Assembly (NCBI GenBank): GCA_023391695.1 | Contig: JAEWAK010000014.1 | Coordinates: forward strand, 52,173 to 116,172 | DNA from: Bacillota bacterium | Lineage (GTDB): Bacteria > Bacillota > Clostridia > Lachnospirales > Lachnospiraceae | Direction of reading: 5' to 3' | Length of the DNA stretch: 64,000 bases | Part shown: positions 58,412 to 64,000 of the stretch, one piece after another | Layout: every line of letters starts with the position of its first letter | Position numbering within the stretch: the first letter of the stretch is position 1 | Translations under genes and position numbers: made by a program | Notes under the pieces: model-generated | Told to the model about the DNA's origin: nothing | What the model saw: the letters and a program-made list of their open reading frames with translations, nothing else | Databases searched by the model: none

Positions 58412-59593
58412 ATGAGAAAACGATTCTACAAAAAAACACTGGCAGGTATATTAGGTGCCGCCATGCTGGCAGTATCCTTAACCGGCTGTTCTTCCGGCGG
58501 CGGCACAACAAACGTAATCAAGGTCGGTGCCATTGACCCGACTACCGGAGATAATGCCAACGGAGGAACGGATGATTTAAACGGCAAAGAATTGGCCGTT
58601 GATGATTTTAACACAGCCGGAGGGCTTTCCATTGACGGCAAGACTTATACGGTACAGCTGGTGTCCTATGACGACGCTTCTTCCGCATCCCAGGCCGTAT
58701 CCGTCTGCACCAAGCTGATTACCGAGGATAAGGTGGTTGGTATTGCCGGTTCTTTCAGCAGTTCCTGTACCTTAGCCTGCCTGCCTGTTTTAAATGAATA
58801 CAGCATTCCCATGATCACATCCGGTTCTTCTGCCGCATCGGTATTGCAGTCGGACTGTGATTGGATCTCCAGGTCATTCCCAGGAGACACCCTGCAGATT
58901 TCCGCCTTAATCAACTATATAACACAAAAGCAGCCGGAAACAGATAAAATCGGTGTCATTTACAGCAATGACGACTACGGCATCGGCGGCTATAACGGCG
59001 TAGTATCTGCAGCGCAGGCCAAGGGCATCGAGGTGGTGGCAGAATCCTTTGCTACCGATGACACCGATATGACGGCACAATTATCCAACTTAAAAAACCA
59101 GGACATTGACTGCCTCTTTATCTGGGCCAACTATACACCGGGCTCCTACTGTATGAAGCAGGCAAGAGCGTTGAACTGGGATATCCAGTTCTACAGCGGA
59201 ACCGGAACCATCCATGATGATACTTTCGCCCTTTCTGACAACGCATATATCGGTACCATAAACTCAGTACCTTTCACCTCAGCGACAACCGATGAAGATA
59301 CCCAGGAATGGATTTCCAGATATAAGGAAAAATACAAAAAAACTCCTTCCCAAAACTCAGCCCGGGGCTATGATGCCATGATGATTCTCCTAAACGCTAT
59401 AAAGACTGCCGGAACTACCGACAGTACCGCAATTCAGAATGCTATCCGGAATACCACCGACCATACGGGTATTCAGGGTAAAATCTCCATAGATCCTGCT
59501 ACCGGTGAATACATCGGGGATGTTCAGATTGTTCAGGCTGTTGAAGGCGACACCTGGGTATTCCTGGATTCCGCTTCCACCTCAGTGGAATAA
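58412..59593 (+). CDS. LIV-type substrate-binding lipoprotein
   Basis: A 393-residue extracellular binding protein; the start at 58412, seven bases after GGAGG, gives a signal peptide ending at VSLTGCSSG. The mature part is a type I periplasmic-binding fold: IKVGAIDPTTGDNANGG, then SGSSAASVLQ and YGIGGYNGVV. Such proteins bind leucine-like amino acids, amides or short organic acids. The ligand is probably what the neighbouring amidase or deacylase acts on. It lies between the ATPase genes and the amidase gene within the operon. Confidence 0.9.
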   Translation: MRKRFYKKTLAGILGAAMLAVSLTGCSSGGGTTNVIKVGAIDPTTGDNANGGTDDLNGKELAVDDFNTAGGLSIDGKTYTVQLVSYDDASSASQAVSVCTKLITEDKVVGIAGSFSSSCTLACLPVLNEYSIPMITSGSSAASVLQSDCDWISRSFPGDTLQISALINYITQKQPETDKIGVIYSNDDYGIGGYNGVVSAAQAKGIEVVAESFATDDTDMTAQLSNLKNQDIDCLFIWANYTPGSYCMKQARALNWDIQFYSGTGTIHDDTFALSDNAYIGTINSVPFTSATTDEDTQEWISRYKEKYKKTPSQNSARGYDAMMILLNAIKTAGTTDSTAIQNAIRNTTDHTGIQGKISIDPATGEYIGDVQIVQAVEGDTWVFLDSASTSVE

Positions 59594-59665
59594 CAGTACT
59601 AGCTATACTTGGTTTATCCATGCTGTTTTGCAAAAGTCCGAAAAAAATACAAGGAAGGTTTGGAA

Positions 59666-60505
59666 ATGAAAGAAAAAATTACAATTGCCGCAGTTCAAAT
59701 GGACATATGCTTATTTGAGACCGGTAAAAATCTGGAAAAAATGAAACAGGCAATAGAAACAGCAAAGCTTGAGCAGAATGTAGATTTAATCGTATTCCCG
59801 GAATTAGCAAATATCGGATATATCAAGAGCCGGGATAAGGAATTTGGCTGCCGTTATATAAAATGTGCGGAAAAGATACCCGGAGAATTTACAAAAGCCT
59901 TGGGAGAACTGGCGAAGAAATATGATGTCTATATTATCTCCGGAATGGCTGAGGCACATCCGACTATCCCCGGAACCCTATATAATTCGGCGGTTTTAAT
60001 AAATCCAGCCGGTAAATTGGCAGGCGTCCACAGAAAAGCACACATACCCGGATATGAAAAGCACTATTTTATTCCATCCAATACCAACGATGTGTTTGAA
60101 ACCGATATAGGCACCATTGGAATCGGCATCTGCTATGACAACCAATTTGCAGAATTAACAAGAACCTATGCGCTAAAGGGTGCGGAAATTTTAGTAATGC
60201 TATGGAACATGCCCAGTTTTTCTAATGACGGTACCATCCTTCATAATCTGACTTCCGTGCGTGCTTTCGAAAATAGAATGTATGCCGTCTCCTGTAACAG
60301 AATCGGTGAAAATAACGGAATTCAATTCTTTGGATACAGTGCGGTTGCCAACCCGGTCGGTGAACTGATTGCCGGCGCCAGGGAGGAAGACACCGTTGTC
60401 TATGGTATCCTGGAAAGAGATATGCTGCTTAAGGAAAGAGCTCAAATGCCTGTCTTTCGGGACAGAAGACCTGATTTATACGGCGAATTGGTTAAACCTC
60501 TCTAA
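59666..60505 (+). CDS. Carbon-nitrogen hydrolase (nitrilase-superfamily amidase)
   Basis: A 279-residue nitrilase-fold amidase with the full catalytic triad: Glu46 in VFPELANIGY, Lys124 in HRKAHIPGYEK and Cys156 in GICYDNQF. It hydrolyses a carbon-nitrogen bond, releasing ammonia, or carbon dioxide and ammonia from N-carbamoyl groups. The nearest subfamilies are N-carbamoyl-amino-acid or aliphatic amidases, not determinable here. The ATG at 59666 follows AAGGAAGG by about eight bases; the frame from 59609 is unsupported. It is embedded inside a LIV importer operon, so its substrate is probably the imported compound. Confidence 0.88.
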   Translation: MKEKITIAAVQMDICLFETGKNLEKMKQAIETAKLEQNVDLIVFPELANIGYIKSRDKEFGCRYIKCAEKIPGEFTKALGELAKKYDVYIISGMAEAHPTIPGTLYNSAVLINPAGKLAGVHRKAHIPGYEKHYFIPSNTNDVFETDIGTIGIGICYDNQFAELTRTYALKGAEILVMLWNMPSFSNDGTILHNLTSVRAFENRMYAVSCNRIGENNGIQFFGYSAVANPVGELIAGAREEDTVVYGILERDMLLKERAQMPVFRDRRPDLYGELVKPL

Positions 60506-60552
60506 TCGGCAAAGAATGGCCATTTGTTTATAACACTGGAAGCGAGGTATTT

Positions 60553-61425
60553 ATGGAATTATTCATTATTCAAATAATAAATGGTATTACTTTAGGTATG
60601 TTATATGGTATGGCAGCGTTAGGCTTTACTATGGTTTTCAAAGCATTGGGATATTTAAATTTTTCACATTCCACTACCATAACCATGGGAGCGTTAATTG
60701 TTTATACCGTTATGACGAACAGCCGTCTTCCCTATATTGCTGCTATTCCGGTTGTTTTGGTAATTATGCTGCTGTACGGCTTTGGTATTGAAAGATTATT
60801 ATTTAAGCGGTTTCGGAAAGCCTCCCCGCTTACATTCATGTTAGTGTCCATTTCCTTATCGACCGTTTTGGTAAACATATGCCAATTAATTTTCGGGGCG
60901 CAGCCCCGGGGATTATCCAACTGTTTTCCTGACTGGCAGATTAACCTGCTTGGGGTGCATGTCCCAATCAGTAAAATCTGTATCTTTTTCATCGCCGTAC
61001 TGATGCTGGTTATATTACAGCTGGTATTTATGAAAACCCGGTTCGGCCTGGCCCTCAGGCTGGCATCAGAGGATCCGGATACTGCCAGTATGATGGGCAT
61101 TAATATTTTTGCAACCCGTGCCGCAACTTTTTCCATCACTGCAGGTCTGGGAGGTCTGGCCGGTATGCTGCTGGCGCCTTTATATTCCGTTACCATTGAT
61201 TTAGGTTCCAAACTGGCCCTAAAAGTTTTTATCGCGGCAGTAATCGGAGGTCTTGGAGATTTCTTCGGTTCCATTGCCGGGGGCCTTTTAGTAGGCTTGG
61301 TGGAGGCTTTATCCTCTGCCTATATCTCTTCTTCCTATAAGGACTTGATCGTATATGTGGCAGGCATCATTGTTTTGGCAATCTTTCCGTACGGTATTTT
61401 CAGACGGGTTAAAAATAAGGTATAA
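60553..61425 (+). CDS. livH: LIV-type ABC permease LivH
   Basis: A 290-residue polytopic permease with eight or so helices. It begins MELFIIQIINGITLGMLYGM and has the EAA-like loop ASEDPDTASMMGIN and the GLGDFFGSIAGG region near the C-terminus. The gene follows the amidase by 47 bases and pairs with LivM to form the transmembrane channel. Confidence 0.92.
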   Translation: MELFIIQIINGITLGMLYGMAALGFTMVFKALGYLNFSHSTTITMGALIVYTVMTNSRLPYIAAIPVVLVIMLLYGFGIERLLFKRFRKASPLTFMLVSISLSTVLVNICQLIFGAQPRGLSNCFPDWQINLLGVHVPISKICIFFIAVLMLVILQLVFMKTRFGLALRLASEDPDTASMMGINIFATRAATFSITAGLGGLAGMLLAPLYSVTIDLGSKLALKVFIAAVIGGLGDFFGSIAGGLLVGLVEALSSAYISSSYKDLIVYVAGIIVLAIFPYGIFRRVKNKV

Positions 61426-61475
61426 AATGGGAAAAGTGAAAGTAAATGAAATACGAAAGGCTATGGGTATAAAAC

Positions 61476-62513
61476 ATGAACAAAAATAAGCATAAAAAGC
61501 TCCTCCGCTATGTGATCTGTCTGGCAGTTTTAGGCATGGCGGCTATGGTATCCTTTAATAAATATTACGTAATTGTTGCAACCAATGCGGTTATTAATGC
61601 CATAGCCGTATTGGGTATCATTGTTATATCAGGCTATGCCAAACAGCTGCATCTTGGCCAATCTGCCTTTATTGGTATCGGTGCCTACACTACCGGTGTA
61701 TTAATGGTAAAATGCGGTGTTCCGTTTTTCGCTACAATCCCGGCTGCAGTTATTCTATCCGGTTTTATGGGCTGGATTTTATCAATCCCCACCTTAAAAT
61801 TAAAAGGAGGCTCTTATTTGGCACTTGTGACGCAGATTTTCGGCGAAATTATCTATATTTTATTATTAAATCTTGAGGGCATAACAAACGGTGCTTTCGG
61901 CTTAAGCGGCATTAATGCCTCCGATATGGGATTTCTTAAATTAAGCGAAAGACAGACCTTCTTCTTCTTTACTCTGGCTTGCTTTCTTATTATTTATATT
62001 GGTTTAAGACGTATCCTGTCCAGTAAGTACGGACGGTTCTTTATTTCAATCCGTGAATCCGAAGATGCTGCGGAGTCCTTAGGAATCAGCACCCGTAAAT
62101 ATAAAATGATCGCATTTATTGTCGCAACCTCCGTTGCAGGCTTTTCCGGCTGCCTTTATGCTGCAAACTTACGTTATCTAAGTCCGGAACAATTCCGGTG
62201 GGCCCCCTCCTTAACCCTGGTTTCCATGGCAATTGTAGGCGGCCTGTACAGCCTGGAGGGCGGTATCCTCGGCTCCATCATCCTGTCATTTTTGCCCGAA
62301 GTATTAAGATTTACGGATGAATTCCGAATGATCATTTACGGAGTTGTTGTGATCCTGGTTCTTGCCTTTTTACCCACTGGTTTAATTTCCCTATTTGGTA
62401 AGAATTTTAAGGAACTCAAAAAAATGTTTACATTCCAGTGGGATATTCTGTCGGATAAAACACTCCGTATGAAGAAAAAGAAATTAAAAGCCTCGAATGT
62501 AATAAAATCCTAG
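61476..62513 (+). CDS. livM: LIV-type ABC permease LivM
   Basis: A 345-residue polytopic permease: hydrophobic helices from about 12 to 300, the conserved GGSYLALVTQIFGEI and RESEDAAESLGIS segments, and GGLYSLEGGILGS before the last helices. The strongly basic C-terminal tail is longer than usual. It is the last gene of the importer operon, 50 bases after livH. Confidence 0.92.
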   Translation: MNKNKHKKLLRYVICLAVLGMAAMVSFNKYYVIVATNAVINAIAVLGIIVISGYAKQLHLGQSAFIGIGAYTTGVLMVKCGVPFFATIPAAVILSGFMGWILSIPTLKLKGGSYLALVTQIFGEIIYILLLNLEGITNGAFGLSGINASDMGFLKLSERQTFFFFTLACFLIIYIGLRRILSSKYGRFFISIRESEDAAESLGISTRKYKMIAFIVATSVAGFSGCLYAANLRYLSPEQFRWAPSLTLVSMAIVGGLYSLEGGILGSIILSFLPEVLRFTDEFRMIIYGVVVILVLAFLPTGLISLFGKNFKELKKMFTFQWDILSDKTLRMKKKKLKASNVIKS

Positions 62514-62624
62514 CCGCCGGACGATTTGCGGCAATCCTGTTAAAGATGTTTAAAATCCTTGTTTTAATTCATATGCCTTTAAACCTTTTTTACATATTAG
62601 GACTGGTACATATTTTCCTATTCA

Positions 62625-62671
62625 TAAAAAAGCCTGACATACAGACTGTTCAGGTCTGCATTATGTCAGGC
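62625..62671 (-). terminator. Terminator of the glycosyltransferase gene
   Basis: GCCTGACATA (62632-62641) and TATGTCAGGC (62662-62671) form a perfect 10-bp stem with a nested CAGAC/GTCTG; the minus-strand exit is TTTTTT. Confidence 0.85.
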
Positions 62672-62681
62672 AGCATCCATT

Positions 62682-63599
62682 TTAGTTACTATTATCTTTA
62701 TAATAATTCATATTCTCCAAAGCCCAATCCTTGTTATATACGTGTTTTTCTATTGAATCATCATCATAAATAGAAGCACAGTAAACCGATCTCTTTCCTT
62801 CCTCAAGCTCTTTAAAGAACTCCAGGTATTTCCATTTATATTTTAATACAAAAGGGGTATTTTTATAGGATTCCTTATGAATATTGAAACAGGTGTTATA
62901 AATCTTGTCCTGTTTGCAATATTTTCTAACTTGACATTCCTCGCATGTAATACTCTGTGCCATATCTATAACTATCTGTGATATCATATTGGGATCACTC
63001 ATGAAGCCGGCTTTGAAGTCGGTATAATTAACAACTCTTGGCGAAAGCTCCGCATCGCCATAACAGGTTTCTTCACTCCAATAGCCTATTTCCTCTATTA
63101 ATTCAGGCCTCATGCCCATACAGCAGCCGTGTATGAAATCCAAAAGCACATCTACATACCCGTTTTTAAGTTCAAGATAGGTAACTCCGTCTTTCGACTT
63201 CGGAATAACCTGGGGATATACCGGAAAATAAGGTGGAGTCCTCTGGACCCCCAACAGCCCTACATCTGGAAATGTTTTAAATACATCCATGAAGCGGGTC
63301 ATCCAGTCTTTTGTTTTTATAACTACATCACTGTCCACAGAAAAAAAGTATTGGTCAGGACTCCTCTTTGTAAGGTTCATATTTAAGGCAAATACCGGCC
63401 CCAAATTGGAATCAAGCCGGGTTCTTGACTTGATTCGGCTGTCGTCTAAAGACTGAAGGTATTCCCATGTGTCATCCTTCGAGTTGCTGTCTATAATATG
63501 CATCTCAAAGTCTTCAGGCGTATCAAGTATGGATTTTAAGCTTCTGGCCGTTAAACCCATGCGATTGAACGTAATATAGCTTAAAAAAGGAGGAATCAT
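62682..63599 (-). CDS. GT2-like glycosyltransferase with a cysteine cluster
   Basis: A 305-residue protein with a GT-A fold: SYITFNRMGLTARSLKSILD at the N-terminus, DSNSKDDT for the nucleotide, and the metal-binding FFSVDSDVVI (DxD) near residue 90. The second half, unusual for GT2, has CEECQVRKYC followed by a further Cys (YNTC), which may bind zinc or an iron-sulfur cluster. No signal peptide or membrane helix. ATG follows AAAGGAATGATTAA. There are no cell-wall or capsule genes beside it in the window; the acceptor is unknown. Confidence 0.8.
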   Translation of the reverse strand: MIPPFLSYITFNRMGLTARSLKSILDTPEDFEMHIIDSNSKDDTWEYLQSLDDSRIKSRTRLDSNLGPVFALNMNLTKRSPDQYFFSVDSDVVIKTKDWMTRFMDVFKTFPDVGLLGVQRTPPYFPVYPQVIPKSKDGVTYLELKNGYVDVLLDFIHGCCMGMRPELIEEIGYWSEETCYGDAELSPRVVNYTDFKAGFMSDPNMISQIVIDMAQSITCEECQVRKYCKQDKIYNTCFNIHKESYKNTPFVLKYKWKYLEFFKELEEGKRSVYCASIYDDDSIEKHVYNKDWALENMNYYKDNSN

Positions 63600-63723
63600 T
63601 TAATCATTCCTTTCATTGAGAATTTTTAATTAAATAACATAATCTATTTTATGTTAGGTGTATTAAACTGTTACATTTATATGCATGGACACAAAATCAA
63701 AATATGATACTAATATACCGACT

Positions 63724-63880
63724 GCTGTCCTGAAAACTCCTGTTCACATATAGTAGCTTCAGGACAGCACAGTCAAAGCAGATATTCCGGGTCCGCTACG
63801 CTACTTGTTCATAACCTTATACCTGCTACGCAGGTATTTCAGCCGGAGCATGAACTAGCATGAACTCCGACTGAAAAGTT
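63724..63880. repeat. Cluster of inverted repeats at the window end
   Basis: GCTGTCCTGAA ... TTCAGGACAGC (63724-63768) is a perfect 11-bp inverted repeat. It is followed by a GTCAAAGCAGATATTC block like copies A and B, a TACCTGC-TAC-GCAGGTA hairpin and an imperfect CGGAG/CTCCG stem. The 63600-64000 stretch has no gene. Confidence 0.6.
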
Positions 63881-63962
63881 AAGTCCCTAACCCACCGCTT
63901 ACACTCCGTTAAGGAGGCCACTGAAAAAGTTCCTGTTACAATTGAATGTACTATTTAGTATC

Positions 63963-63996
63963 TGATATAATTATTGTATCAAAATGTGGAGGTGAT
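63963..63996 (+). promoter_or_regulatory. Control region and ribosome binding site of a gene beyond the window
   Basis: TATAAT lies inside a TGATA ... TATCA inverted repeat (63963-63981), followed by GGAGGTGAT at 63988; no start codon falls inside the window. Confidence 0.45.
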
Positions 63997-64000
63997 ACGA

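Noticed and set aside
60732..61274. 180-codon minus-strand frame
   Set aside because: Antisense of livH; only a compositional shadow.

Overview
The window looks like chromosomal DNA from a low-to-moderate GC, strictly anaerobic member of the Clostridia, most likely a Lachnospiraceae relative. The reasons are AGGAGG-type ribosome binding sites with several TTG starts, TTGACA/TATAAT promoters, clostridial small-protein families, YesM/YesN sugar sensing, PadR and CsoR regulators, a secreted GH5 cellulase and many short intergenic hairpin repeats. No rRNA, tRNA, CRISPR array, intact insertion sequence or prophage is visible. The species assignment is inference.

Layout. 1-6,960: the start of GTP-dependent PEP carboxykinase, a PAS/GGDEF/HD-GYP c-di-GMP protein, a Mn-type superoxide dismutase, a decayed iron-sulfur protein gene, a small clostridial protein, a PadR-DUF4180 regulator and a tandem VOC protein. 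7,110-10,622: an iron-sulfur aldo/keto reductase behind a MerR-type promoter, then a compact trio (DUF5685, J-domain/TPR protein, membrane protein). 10,797-18,930: a LacI-type regulator followed by four ABC exporter half-transporters, arranged as two heterodimers. 19,404-25,697: a NapH-like ferredoxin membrane protein, a P-loop kinase-like protein, RarA, then CsoR and a P1B metal ATPase sharing one class of operator. 26,116-29,299: a small membrane protein, a PanE-like oxidoreductase, a CD3324-like HTH protein and an ApbE lipoprotein. 29,904-39,992: a sugar or polyol module made of a RbsABC-type importer, a zinc polyol dehydrogenase, and a YesMN two-component system with its own sugar-binding lipoprotein. 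40,294-41,555: a run of decayed gene fragments. 41,766-43,172: secreted GH5 glucanase.

43,916-62,513 is the most unusual part, a large amino-acid-centred district. A HisC-like aminotransferase faces a seven-gene minus-strand run: Gfo/Idh oxidoreductase, M29/NicX-like metalloprotein, class V aminotransferase, DegT-type PLP enzyme, class I aminotransferase, aspartate-dehydrogenase-like protein and an acetolactate-synthase-like ThDP enzyme. A divergent LysR regulator stands at its head. Beside it lie an N-acyl-D-amino-acid deacylase on the minus strand and a plus-strand operon with a complete LIV-type ABC importer and an embedded nitrilase-family amidase. That operon sits behind a short leader carrying an intrinsic terminator. 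I infer an uptake, deacylation/deamidation and transamination route for an unusual amino-acid-like compound; its substrate and product cannot be read from the sequence.

The window closes with a GT2-like glycosyltransferase carrying a cysteine cluster and with repeat-rich non-coding DNA leading to the ribosome binding site of a gene outside the window. Intergenic DNA throughout carries several families of short inverted repeats, including a 164-bp MITE-like hairpin inside the minus-strand aminotransferase operon. Start codons were chosen by Shine-Dalgarno spacing, so some differ from the longest open frame.
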